DNA from: Promethearchaeota archaeon
GTDB taxonomy: Archaea; Asgardarchaeota; Lokiarchaeia; Sigyniarchaeales; SOKP01
Direction: 5' to 3'
Assembly (NCBI GenBank): GCA_016839705.1
Contig: JAEOTR010000014.1
Span: forward strand, 1 to 64,000
Length of the DNA: 64,000 bases
The notes under the pieces were generated by a model, which was not told the origin of the DNA, did no database searches, and saw nothing but the letters and a program-made list of their open reading frames with translations. The position numbers were made by a program, and so were the translations under genes. Positions within the stretch are counted from its first letter, which is position 1, and every line of letters begins with the position of its first letter. Shown one piece after another: positions 44,951 to 53,545 of this stretch.

Positions 44951-45935
44951 AAATTTCTAATGCGTTCTTGATTATTTGTTCAATTTCTTTAGTTACTTCT
45001 TTTTCTATCTCTTTAAGACGATCTGCATCGATTTTCAGCTTTTTCTTAATAACAACAATAGGATCCATTCTTTTTTTAAATTGTCCTCCAATATTACGTA
45101 AGATCAAAAGAATTTCGTCTATATTTTCACTATACTTTTGAAGAGATTCTGAAACTTCAGCTAACATGGTAGGATTTCGATATGTTCTGACAAGTAGATC
45201 TCCAAGCATGTGCCCTTCTAAGTGCACACAACGTGCCTGAATAAACTGAGGGCCACCATCTTCACGCATTTTTGGGATTACTTCACTTACTACATTCCAA
45301 ACTGCTTCTACGTCAGTTCCATCGACTTCATATCCTTCAATACCGAAACCTTTAGCTCTTTGTATTAAATTCCCTCCCGTAGTATTATTTGTAATGGTTG
45401 AAATCGCCCAATCGTTATCTTTACAAATAAAAAGGACAGGTAAATTCCAAGCAGAGGCTAAATTCATTGATTCTAGCATCATTCCCTGATTTATTGCTCC
45501 TTCTCCAAAAAAAGCGACTGCTATGTTTTTTTTCTTTTGGTATTTCAATGCTAATGCAAAACCCGTGGCTGCGGGGCCTGATGAGCCAACAATACCTGAT
45601 GATGCAATTAAATCCTCTTTTGAAAAGAGATGCATATGACCACCTTGTCCGGAGCATAAACCCTGGGAATGACCTAAAAATTCTAGTAATAGTAAAATAG
45701 GATCGATTCCTCGCATAATTAACGGAGGGGTTCCACGATGATCAACGGCTATAGCATCACCTTCTTCTAATTGAGAAATTACGCCTGCAATTATTGCTTC
45801 TTCTCCCGTTCCAAGATGCATTTCACCGGAAATCTTTCCTTGTTCCCAAAGGTCTGTTATAGCATTCTCAAAAAGACGACTACGCAACATCATTCGATAG
45901 AGTTTCCATATATCTACTTCAGTCATTATTTTCAC
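44925..45935 (-). CDS. 2-oxoacid dehydrogenase E1 component, alpha subunit
   Basis: This is the ThDP-binding half of E1. The cofactor motif runs from GEGAINQG (144-151) to CKDN (171-174). The family form is GDG, so the metal-binding Asp is Glu145 here. HMHLFSKEDLIASSGIVGS is the conserved E1-alpha segment. It decarboxylates a 2-oxoacid and passes the acyl group to an E2 lipoyl domain. No E2 or E3 gene is in the window, which is unusual for such operons. A long charged C-terminal tail (275-336) extends beyond the domain. Confidence 0.9.
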   Translation of the reverse strand: MKIMTEVDIWKLYRMMLRSRLFENAITDLWEQGKISGEMHLGTGEEAIIAGVISQLEEGDAIAVDHRGTPPLIMRGIDPILLLLEFLGHSQGLCSGQGGHMHLFSKEDLIASSGIVGSSGPAATGFALALKYQKKKNIAVAFFGEGAINQGMMLESMNLASAWNLPVLFICKDNDWAISTITNNTTGGNLIQRAKGFGIEGYEVDGTDVEAVWNVVSEVIPKMREDGGPQFIQARCVHLEGHMLGDLLVRTYRNPTMLAEVSESLQKYSENIDEILLILRNIGGQFKKRMDPIVVIKKKLKIDADRLKEIEKEVTKEIEQIIKNALEIYEGGIKNG

Positions 45936-46047
45936 TTAATTTTATTAAAACAGATTTTATTCAAATATAATAGATTTTAGATGATTCATTATAAATACTT
46001 AATCATTAATTTAAAATTTTAAAAATCCTTTTTCCTTTTCTTATTTA

Positions 46048-46923
46048 ATGCCATTTACTCATGATGATTTTGATTACATTGACGCTCACAGTCATTTTTT
46101 CCCTCCTCAAATATTTAAGGCTATTTGGAGCTACTTTGAACAAACGGATGAAAAGGGCAATATAAAAGGATGGCCGATTAACTATAAACTTCCAACAGAA
46201 GAATTAGTAAGATTTTTAGAATCACAAAATGTGAAGGCTTATACAACATATAATTATGCTCATAAGGAGGGTGTAGCAGAATATATTAATGAATGGGTTA
46301 AAGATTTTTGTATGACACATAAAAATGCTATACCATTTGGATGTGTATGGCCAGATGATGAAAATCGGATTGAGTATGTAAAAAAGATATTAGAAGATCA
46401 TAATTTTTTCGGAATTAAAATCCAACCATTAGTTCAAGAATTTTATCCTGATGATAAAAGGATGTATGAAGTCTACAATTTAATATTAGATCAAGGAAAG
46501 TGGATATGTTTTCATGCGGGTACAGCCCCTTACCGCAATAAATACGTCGGATATAAAAATTTTGTAAAATTCCTGAATAAATACTCGGATATGAATTTAT
46601 TAATAGCTCATATGGGTGCATTCGAATATAAGAAATTTTTACACCTACTTGATAAACATGAAAATCTTTATTTAGACACTACGATGATATACATTCCAGA
46701 TAATATATTTCCTGAAAGAAAGTCGAAACGCCCAAAACCAGAAGAGTTGATTTCTTATCAAGATCGAATTTTATTTGGGAGTGATTTCCCTAATATTCCT
46801 TATGCGTATCAATTTTCCACAAAAGGTCTGTTAGAGCTTGAACTCCCAAAAAATGTATATCAAAATATTTTTTTTAATAACGCAAAGCGTTTATTTAATA
46901 TCACTGTAGAAGAGCTAGACTAA
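46048..46923 (+). CDS. Amidohydrolase_2-family (TIM barrel) hydrolase
   Basis: This 291-residue TIM-barrel protein starts DYIDAHSHFFPP (metal-binding His-x-His), with His in CFHAGTAPYRN, IAHMGAFEYKKFL, and Asp in LFGSDFPNIPYAY. This is the pattern of the amidohydrolase-related group that includes ACMSD and many C-N or C-C hydrolases. The substrate is not readable. It is convergent with the ZIP transporter gene and the two overlap by 23 bases at the ends. Confidence 0.85.
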   Translation: MPFTHDDFDYIDAHSHFFPPQIFKAIWSYFEQTDEKGNIKGWPINYKLPTEELVRFLESQNVKAYTTYNYAHKEGVAEYINEWVKDFCMTHKNAIPFGCVWPDDENRIEYVKKILEDHNFFGIKIQPLVQEFYPDDKRMYEVYNLILDQGKWICFHAGTAPYRNKYVGYKNFVKFLNKYSDMNLLIAHMGAFEYKKFLHLLDKHENLYLDTTMIYIPDNIFPERKSKRPKPEELISYQDRILFGSDFPNIPYAYQFSTKGLLELELPKNVYQNIFFNNAKRLFNITVEELD

Positions 46924-47764
46924 AAGCCATTACTAGCATCCCTGCAGCAATTCCTAATATAGATAGATGTTCTTTACCCAAAGAACGCGACATTGGGAGT
47001 AATTCGTCTAAGGAAATATAAACCATAAACCCACCCACTACAGAGAGCATTGCGCCTAATAAAACTTCGTTGATAAAGGGAAAAAGCACTAATCCAACTA
47101 AAAGGGCTCCTATTGGTTCACTTATTCCTGAGATAAAAGACCACAGGAAAGCTTTAAATTTGTTCTTATTATGTAAGGAAATTGTTGTTGCTATAGCAAG
47201 TCCTTCAGGAATATTATGTAATGCTATTGCAACAGTAATTAATAGTCCGAGTTTAAATTCTTTTAGAGTTCCTATAAAGGTTGCCATCCCTTCAGGAAAA
47301 TTATGAATAAAAACACCCAAAGTTACTAACAATGAAGTCTTTCTCAATTGACCTTGTTGAGATAGTTGCTTGTGATGGCGAAAGCGACGATGTTGATGAT
47401 TTTGACCACCATTTCTAGGTCCATTCTTATGTTGTCGGTTATTTCTACCAGAAAAATAAGGTATTTCTTCTAAACTTGAACTATCTTCAAATTCATAATA
47501 ATGTGTGACTGTAATATCAATTAGGAGCATTAGGCTCATTCCTAATAAGAAAAATAATATCCCAAATAGTATCCCGTTGGTTTGAATACCTTCTTGTAAT
47601 AATTCCACGAACGAAACTAGAATCATTACTCCTGCTGAAAAACCCATTATAAAAGAAATAACTTTATTGCTAGGTTTTTTCATAATAAGAGCAATAATAC
47701 TGCCTACAGAAGTTGATAAACCTGCAATTGTACTTAATAGTAAAGCAGTGAATAGAGGTTCCAT
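46901..47764 (-). CDS. ZIP-family divalent metal transporter
   Basis: This 287-residue transporter has eight helices. The metal-path motifs are HNFPEG (154-159) and HNIPEG (183-188), as in ZupT/GufA-type ZIP proteins that import Zn2+, Fe2+ or Mn2+. The cytoplasmic loop between helices III and IV (about 105-137) is rich in His, Asn, Arg and Gln, a usual metal-sensing loop. A near-palindrome TTAGACGAGTCTAA lies 67 bases upstream and is a good candidate for metal control. Confidence 0.92.
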   Translation of the reverse strand: MEPLFTALLLSTIAGLSTSVGSIIALIMKKPSNKVISFIMGFSAGVMILVSFVELLQEGIQTNGILFGILFFLLGMSLMLLIDITVTHYYEFEDSSSLEEIPYFSGRNNRQHKNGPRNGGQNHQHRRFRHHKQLSQQGQLRKTSLLVTLGVFIHNFPEGMATFIGTLKEFKLGLLITVAIALHNIPEGLAIATTISLHNKNKFKAFLWSFISGISEPIGALLVGLVLFPFINEVLLGAMLSVVGGFMVYISLDELLPMSRSLGKEHLSILGIAAGMLVMAFSLALLQ

Positions 47765-47830
47765 TTTTCAAGTGTAATTCTTATTGTAGGTTAAAATCTA
47801 AATCAAATTTTGGTTTAAAAGTGTAAAAAT

Positions 47831-47844
47831 TTAGACGAGTCTAA
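47831..47844. promoter_or_regulatory. Palindromic operator, likely metal regulator, ahead of the ZIP gene
   Basis: TTAGAC-GA-GTCTAA has six-base perfect arms and A/T flanks that nearly continue the symmetry. DtxR/MntR/SirR-type sites have this form (TTAG...CTAA). It is 67 bases before the ZIP start. The regulator gene is not in the window. Confidence 0.4.
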
Positions 47845-48077
47845 TTTATGTAATTAAAGGTACATATAAAAAGATTATGAAATCAAATACAATAAAGATT
47901 ACGATTATCATAACAAGATTTAATAAGAAATTCTATATTTAAGTAAAAATTAGTAATTAGATTGACGTAATATTTTTTGTTGTCAGAGTATTTAGAGTTT
48001 CTTAAAAATAATGATACTATTTATAATGTAAATTCCTTTTTTTATTTAATGTTTAAAGTACTAATTTGGATAATATT

Positions 48078-48569
48078 ATGAGAAAAGTCACCGATGCGGA
48101 TAAATTGCTTTATTACGAGAGAAATTTTGTCACATTAGATGGTTTATGGATGTTGGAAACTGAAAAAGTTCTGGGATGGGATAAAGCGTTAGAAATAGAT
48201 AATACAGTATGGATTAGGCTACTTAAAATAATAGTAAGAAGAATTAAAAATTATTTAAAAATCGAGACGAATACATTACTCGATCTTGTTGAGATCATTA
48301 CTTTTAGATGGTCAATTGAGGGTTGGAATTATAATGTAAACAAAATCTCAGAATCAGAAGTAATTATTGAAGTTATTGGGTGTCCCTATAAAGCATCAAT
48401 GGATAGAAATGAAGATCGTCATAATAAAATCCCTTTAATATGCAAAAATATGTGTAGTATCATTTATAATGCAATGACTGAAGAGTTCAGCCCAAAAATT
48501 AAACTGGAAAGAAAGACATTCATGGGATTGGGGGATAAAAGTTGTGAATTTCACTTTAAAGAATCGTAA
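48078..48569 (+). CDS. Small cytosolic protein, L-2-amino-thiazoline-4-carboxylate hydrolase-like fold
   Basis: This 163-residue protein opens with a helical segment YERNFVTLDGLWMLETEKVLGWDKALEID, then a mixed alpha/beta part ending GLGDKSCEFHFKE. This overall pattern is that of a broad family including ATC-hydrolase-like and DUF6125 proteins. Function is not established. It starts at the ATG at 48078; a TTG at 48066 adds four residues. It is followed within ten bases by the VanZ-like gene, so an operon of small genes begins here. Confidence 0.55.
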   Translation: MRKVTDADKLLYYERNFVTLDGLWMLETEKVLGWDKALEIDNTVWIRLLKIIVRRIKNYLKIETNTLLDLVEIITFRWSIEGWNYNVNKISESEVIIEVIGCPYKASMDRNEDRHNKIPLICKNMCSIIYNAMTEEFSPKIKLERKTFMGLGDKSCEFHFKES

Positions 48570-48579
48570 TGATGAATGA

Positions 48580-48996
48580 ATGAGCCAACTAAAGCCCAAA
48601 TGGAGAAATATTGATTATTTAAAAGCAGTACCAGCTTTTATATTTGGAATTATTATTTTTTATTTTTCTTCTCTAAGTAACCCTTATCTAACACCACCTT
48701 CTGAACAGGTGTCTACATTTTTAAATCCTCTTTTGCATATATGTGAATATGCTTTCTTATCATTTCTAATCTTTTTTGGGTTCTTTTCTAAAGTAAAAGC
48801 AATCTATTTGCTAGCATTTTCATTTTTTTACGCATTCTTGGATGAAGTTCACCAGTTTTTCGTCCCTAATCGCTATTTTGATGTTTTTGATCTCATTATT
48901 GATTTTGGAGGAGTGGTCTTAGGATTTATATCTTATTTAATTGTAAAGAAATTGTATACCATCTTCAAGGAGAAACAAGAAAACAGTAAACTATAA
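48580..48996 (+). CDS. VanZ-like membrane protein
   Basis: This 138-residue protein has four TM segments (about 17-32, 52-67, 75-91 and 103-122). The VanZ-family landmarks are present: FYFSSLSNP, LLHICEYAFLSF with the central His, and FLDEVHQFFVPNRYFDVFDLIIDFGG with the conserved Asp-Glu-x-x-Gln and Arg-x-x-Asp-x-x-D. Function of the family is poorly known outside teicoplanin resistance. It lies ten bases downstream of the preceding gene. Confidence 0.88.
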   Translation: MSQLKPKWRNIDYLKAVPAFIFGIIIFYFSSLSNPYLTPPSEQVSTFLNPLLHICEYAFLSFLIFFGFFSKVKAIYLLAFSFFYAFLDEVHQFFVPNRYFDVFDLIIDFGGVVLGFISYLIVKKLYTIFKEKQENSKL

Positions 48997-49031
48997 TTTA
49001 TATCCGATATTAAAGATTTTGAACCAAAAAT

Positions 49032-49475
49032 ATGACTATTAATAAAAAACAAGTTGTTGTTATCATTTTAGGGATTTTCTCAATCTTAATAGTTTTTTTT
49101 GCTCCATATGGGTATCATATAGATTTAGGTCCGGGACCTAACGTTCTAATGGCAGTATTCTGGGACTTTTCAGATTATATTGGGTTCCAAATATTAGCAT
49201 CACTAGAGTATTTTCCGTATTATCTCTTTCGAATTGTTGTTCTTTACGAACTATTAAGATTTTTCCAAGAAAAAGCATCGAAAAAAAAAGTCATCATCGC
49301 AGCAATTGTTAGCGAATTGATACCATTGATCATATCAATTCCTGGAGCACTTTTTCTCAATTCAGAGGGGGAAAATTATATTCCTATAATGATCTCGATT
49401 CCGATATTACTTTTGTTCGTTCTACCTTCTGTGATGTTATTCTCATTTAAAACTAAGAATAAGCAAATAGAGTAA
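49032..49475 (+). CDS. Small membrane protein, four TM segments
   Basis: This 147-residue protein has hydrophobic helices at about 9-24, 44-75, 88-107 and 117-137, with a short basic cytoplasmic end. There is no recognised signature. It begins 36 bases after the VanZ-like gene and may be part of that unit. Confidence 0.6.
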   Translation: MTINKKQVVVIILGIFSILIVFFAPYGYHIDLGPGPNVLMAVFWDFSDYIGFQILASLEYFPYYLFRIVVLYELLRFFQEKASKKKVIIAAIVSELIPLIISIPGALFLNSEGENYIPIMISIPILLLFVLPSVMLFSFKTKNKQIE

Positions 49476-49480
49476 TTAGG

Positions 49481-49565
49481 TTGAAAGTAACTAGGAAAGC
49501 ATATTGTAAAGTGGCTCCAATTAATTTTATAGCTAAGCAAATGCTAAAAAATTATAATCAAGATC
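49481..49565 (+). pseudogene. N-terminal remnant of the gene at 51598
   Basis: From the TTG at 49481 the frame reads KAYCKVAPINFIAKQMLKNY, which lines up with KDYHGVAPIRSVVKKMKKEY of the intact protein at 51598. The match stops near 49555-49565, just before the DNA methylase gene (its stop is at 49589). The frame stays open to 49669 but is no longer similar. It looks like a diverged, cut-off copy. Confidence 0.45.
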
Positions 49566-49588
49566 CAATAAATTCCATTATTTATTTT

Positions 49589-51448
49589 TCATGCGTAAAC
49601 ATTCTCAAAATGCTTAATATGGCTTTTCATATCGGAGATTATTACTTGTTTCTCATCATCAGAAATTGAATATGATGTAAAAATTATATTATCAATTTCT
49701 TTTAATAAATGCTTAACTCCTTCATACGATTTACTATGGTTCTTTTGAAATAATTGAGTTATCTCATCTACATTATTAGCAAGTTTCACTTTGATTTGAT
49801 TATCCATGTTCACAATAGGAATATGGCGTATCATGTATTGATTTAAATTGATAGTAGTATTCTTTTGGTTATTAATAGCATATGTGCAATAAAATTGAAT
49901 TAAGATCGAATTAAAAATGGAACACAGGAACTTAAGTTCATTTGAATCATGATGAAGCAAAGAATAAATTGAGGACGTAAAGCACACATTTTCCTCAGTA
50001 TAGATAGCTTCTGGAATTATGTTATTATGCTTAATTAATAATTTTGGTGAGAGATAATATTCAAAATTATTGCCTTTTAAACTTGTAGCTTCAATCTCTT
50101 CAATATTGAAAGATTTATTTTTATCAATAAAAAAGTAACTGAAGTCATTTCGAGCACTAATAAAGAAACAAGTACCGTTATCTTGCTTTTTCAATTTCTT
50201 TCGAACGAGTCTTAAACCTTTATCTTCTTCTCCTCTTATCAGATTTGGAAAAGCAACAGGATTTAAATAATTTAAATCTCCTGTCTTTTCTATCTTATTG
50301 ATCAGTTTAAAAAACAGAGGTTTTGGTTTAACCCTAATACGCTTTAATTCTAAGGTCTCTAAACTACAATAAGGGCAAATTTTTTTGTAGGTATAGACAT
50401 ATAATTTCTTAGATTTCAAATTTAGGTGACAATTAGCATTTAAGCAAATCCTTAGTGAATCTACCTTTTGATTCTTGTAAGTAATAATTTTCCTTTCTGG
50501 AAAATCATAGATATTTAAATCTCTGTTATTGTTTTTATGCTTATTTTCATAGAGCAGTATCTGAACCTCGTTTGTAGCATTTTTAAATATCTTAGAACCC
50601 ATATCGATAATCTTTAGCAAATTAGCTTTTGCTAGGAATGCATTTCGAAATTCGATATACCCTTGTCTAAGAAGAAAACTTTTAGGAACTAAGAAGGCTA
50701 TTACTTCATTGCTCCAATTTAAAGCCTTATAGAGAAAAGCACAGTATATATCTTTATAGAAAGTATTTTCTTCCTTTAGATATTCTTTATCCGCTTTATT
50801 TAAAATGTTTCCGTAAGGCGGGTTTCCGATAATTATATTAAATTTACCCAAGTTTGAATCTATTAAGGTATTTCTTGGTTTAAGATTTTCTCTTAGTTGA
50901 GATAGAATTTCACTAAATCCCTTTCTCTCTTCATCACAATACCATTTAAATAATTTTAGAATTGATAAATCAATAGCCTGCTCATTGATATCGTATCCAT
51001 AAAGATTTTTCAACAGTTTCTTTTTGACTTCAAGAATACCTGAAGAGGGATCTATTTTTTTTATAATGTTATAAATAACCTCAATGGAACTTACTAAAAA
51101 AATGCCGGATCCGCAGGTAGGGTCACAAATCGTTGTATTTAGTAGAACCTTAATTATTTTTTGCTTAATTCCGGAATCTAGACTAAAAATATCATTGATT
51201 TTCTGAATTTGTATTGTATCACTGCCACCATTTCTAAACATTTTATTAATTAAAAAGATTAATGATTCACTTACGATTAGCTTCGAAGTTTCCTCGTCAG
51301 TATAAAACACTCCTTCCTTTTTTCGTCTATTATGATTTGTTAAAAAATTTTCTTCTAATTTGTTAATTAAAGTGAAAAGGTGCTCTAATTGCTGGAAATT
51401 TCCTGAATTTATCTTCTGAATAAGATTTTTGAGTTTAAGATTTTCCAT
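49589..51448 (-). CDS. Eco57I/TaqI-type N6-adenine DNA methylase
   Basis: This 619-residue protein has the N-terminal GVFYTDEETSKLIV segment of Eco57I-like enzymes, motif I DPTCGSGIFL (109-118), and the catalytic NPPYG (209-213) for N6-adenine methylation. An insertion around 330-370 has four cysteines (335, 340, 358 and 361), a likely zinc ribbon. The C-terminal third (380-600) is like TaqI-type target recognition domains. No nuclease domain or restriction gene is seen, so it looks like an orphan methylase or a remnant of a type II/BREX-like system. It lies between a remnant and an intact copy of the VAPI gene. Confidence 0.88.
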   Translation of the reverse strand: MENLKLKNLIQKINSGNFQQLEHLFTLINKLEENFLTNHNRRKKEGVFYTDEETSKLIVSESLIFLINKMFRNGGSDTIQIQKINDIFSLDSGIKQKIIKVLLNTTICDPTCGSGIFLVSSIEVIYNIIKKIDPSSGILEVKKKLLKNLYGYDINEQAIDLSILKLFKWYCDEERKGFSEILSQLRENLKPRNTLIDSNLGKFNIIIGNPPYGNILNKADKEYLKEENTFYKDIYCAFLYKALNWSNEVIAFLVPKSFLLRQGYIEFRNAFLAKANLLKIIDMGSKIFKNATNEVQILLYENKHKNNNRDLNIYDFPERKIITYKNQKVDSLRICLNANCHLNLKSKKLYVYTYKKICPYCSLETLELKRIRVKPKPLFFKLINKIEKTGDLNYLNPVAFPNLIRGEEDKGLRLVRKKLKKQDNGTCFFISARNDFSYFFIDKNKSFNIEEIEATSLKGNNFEYYLSPKLLIKHNNIIPEAIYTEENVCFTSSIYSLLHHDSNELKFLCSIFNSILIQFYCTYAINNQKNTTINLNQYMIRHIPIVNMDNQIKVKLANNVDEITQLFQKNHSKSYEGVKHLLKEIDNIIFTSYSISDDEKQVIISDMKSHIKHFENVYA

Positions 51449-51597
51449 ATTGTAATTTGAAGCTTACAGATATTTATTTGATAAACTTTGACGTACTGTT
51501 AATATTCACCTATATTTTTCAATCTAAAATATTTTGTTGTTTATCTTATATTTTCTTTAGATTTTTATAGTTATTTTTATTTTATATTATAGAGAGT

Positions 51598-52089
51598 ATG
51601 ACGGATAAAGAAGAAAAAAAAGATTATCATGGAGTTGCACCAATCAGATCTGTCGTAAAGAAGATGAAAAAAGAATATGACAGGGATAACAAGGATTGGA
51701 GAGTGATAGGGTCAAAAGATCGAGATGGGAACCTAGATACTATCATATCAAAAAAGCCTAATCACTTTTGGTTAAAATCGAAACAATTAAGCCCATTTTC
51801 AGCTTTATCCATGGGTTCGGTAGTTCGAAATCTTGATAGAGATATCGATGAAAAGATGGGGAAAAAGATGTCTCCAGATGAAATGCTACGGTTCTTTGGG
51901 ATGGTTGTTCCTATTAAAGAAAACAAAAATATTATTGCTACTGGAATAGAAAAATATTCTCAAGAACAAGGAGATTATCTAAAAAAAGTTATCAACGAAA
52001 GGGATTCGAATTTAGATTATCAACTTCGTCATAGAATTGATAAGGAATTTATAAAAAAACATCCGCAAAGAAAAAATTTATACATATAA
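51598..52089 (+). CDS. Unknown protein with KDYHGVAPIR N-terminus
   Basis: This 163-residue, basic, soluble protein has a Lys/Arg/Asp-rich N-terminus, a Ser/Phe-containing middle (SPFSALSMGSVVRNLDRDI) and a helical charged end. No family is recognised. It is notable for a partial copy on the other side of the methylase gene. The ATG follows an AT-rich stretch with a TATA-like TTTATATTATAG about 12-20 bases before it. Confidence 0.6.
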   Translation: MTDKEEKKDYHGVAPIRSVVKKMKKEYDRDNKDWRVIGSKDRDGNLDTIISKKPNHFWLKSKQLSPFSALSMGSVVRNLDRDIDEKMGKKMSPDEMLRFFGMVVPIKENKNIIATGIEKYSQEQGDYLKKVINERDSNLDYQLRHRIDKEFIKKHPQRKNLYI

Positions 52090-52105
52090 AGAAAATATAA
52101 TAATC

Positions 52106-52516
52106 CTAGACTTTTTCTTTTAATATGCCTAGTTGATCTTTACTTTTAATTATTGGAAGATTTCCTGAATACTTATCTGAATTATTTATTAATTCTGCTA
52201 TGATAGCATTCATTTTTTCAGACCCAGAACTTCCTTCAAGAGAGTTCGCAAACTCCTTTAATAATGGAACTTTTAAATCTTCCACGTAGAACGATACTCC
52301 CTTTTCAACTTCCTCAAGAAGAAATTGAAATGATAGGTCAGCGTTTCTTTCAGTTGTGAAAAATGGTTCGTCAGGATCCTCAAAAGTGTAGGATACCTCA
52401 ATCCAACGATCATTATCTGTGGGGACCATCCCAAAAATATAATCTTTTGTATGAAGCCAAAAAGGGGTCCCTTTATCAAATGATATATCTACAAGTGATT
52501 TAAATTCCTCGCTCAT
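52106..52516 (-). CDS. Conserved-looking small acidic protein
   Basis: This 136-residue protein has an alpha/beta mix: FWLHTKDYIFGMVP and RWIEVSYTFEDPDEPFF suggest strands in the first half, then helices to the end. There is no membrane segment and no motif. It converges on the VAPI gene (16-base gap) and is divergent from nadE. Function is unknown. Confidence 0.55.
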   Translation of the reverse strand: MSEEFKSLVDISFDKGTPFWLHTKDYIFGMVPTDNDRWIEVSYTFEDPDEPFFTTERNADLSFQFLLEEVEKGVSFYVEDLKVPLLKEFANSLEGSSGSEKMNAIIAELINNSDKYSGNLPIIKSKDQLGILKEKV

Positions 52517-52674
52517 ACCATCTTATTCCTCTAATTTTTATTTAAACTTTTCCGATAATTGTGTAATTAAGAAGATTCTTTTAATTTTATAATTTAATAA
52601 TTTCTATTTTAATCTTAGCTTTTAAAATTATTATGTGAAAAGAATTTTAAATAAAAGAATAATTGAAAAATAAT

Positions 52675-53439
52675 ATGCGGAAATTAGATTATGATCAAAT
52701 AATTTCTGAAATTCAGGAATGGATAAAGAATTATTGTAAGTCTTTTAATGTTGATGGAATTGTTGTTGGGATAAGTGGAGGCATTGATAGTGCTGTGACC
52801 TCAACTTTATGCGTAAATGCAATAGGAAAAGATTTCGTAATAGGTTTAGGTTTACCTTGTTTATCAAATCCAAAAGATTTGAGTGATGCTAAATTGTTAG
52901 GGACCCAGCTAGGGATAGAATTTATAGTTTTTGATCTGTCATCTGTTTATGAAGAATTTATAAAAATTACTACCAATGTTATTGAATCCAATAACCTCGC
53001 AGCAGCAAATTTGAAAGCTCGATTAAGGATGGTAGCATGGTATTTTGCGGCACAATCCAAAGGAAATTATTTAATTGGAGGTACAGGGAACAGAACTGAA
53101 TTAGCGATTGGGTATTTTACAAAATATGGAGATGGTGGTGTTGACATTGAACCTCTTGGAGGATTATATAAATGCGAAGTAAGAGAAATAGCAAGAAGGT
53201 TAAAAGTACCCGAGAATATCATTAAAAAACCACCTTCAGCAGGGTTATGGGAAGGTCAAACAGATGAAGGTGAAATCGGTATAAAATATGATGATATCGA
53301 TGAAATACTTTATAGAATTGATTATAATTTAGACTTAAGCGATTTAAATAAGAGTGAAGTACAAAAAGTTAAAAAAATGATGTCATTATCGCAACACAAA
53401 TTAAAAATGCCTCCGACATATGAAATTTATAAAAACTAA
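52675..53439 (+). CDS. nadE: NH3-dependent NAD+ synthetase
   Basis: The enzyme amidates deamido-NAD to NAD with ATP. The PP-loop SGGIDSA is at 34-40, followed by GLGLPCLSNPKDL, the deamido-NAD contact region GTGNRTELAIGYFTKYGDG, and PSAGLWEGQTDEGEIG. At 254 residues it has no glutaminase domain, so ammonia is the donor. I chose the ATG at 52675 over a TTG four codons upstream. Confidence 0.95.
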   Translation: MRKLDYDQIISEIQEWIKNYCKSFNVDGIVVGISGGIDSAVTSTLCVNAIGKDFVIGLGLPCLSNPKDLSDAKLLGTQLGIEFIVFDLSSVYEEFIKITTNVIESNNLAAANLKARLRMVAWYFAAQSKGNYLIGGTGNRTELAIGYFTKYGDGGVDIEPLGGLYKCEVREIARRLKVPENIIKKPPSAGLWEGQTDEGEIGIKYDDIDEILYRIDYNLDLSDLNKSEVQKVKKMMSLSQHKLKMPPTYEIYKN

Positions 53440-53545
53440 TGTGAAAAAATAAAATCTTCCCAAAATGATAATTATGATTAAAACTTATTAGTCAATAAAT
53501 TTCTAAATTTATTAAGGGCTATGAGTAATAAGGATTAAGTAAGTT

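Noticed and set aside
49481-51448. Restriction-modification or BREX locus around the methylase
   Set aside because: No nuclease, ATPase, phosphatase or helicase gene lies within several kb on either side, so only a solitary methylase is supported.
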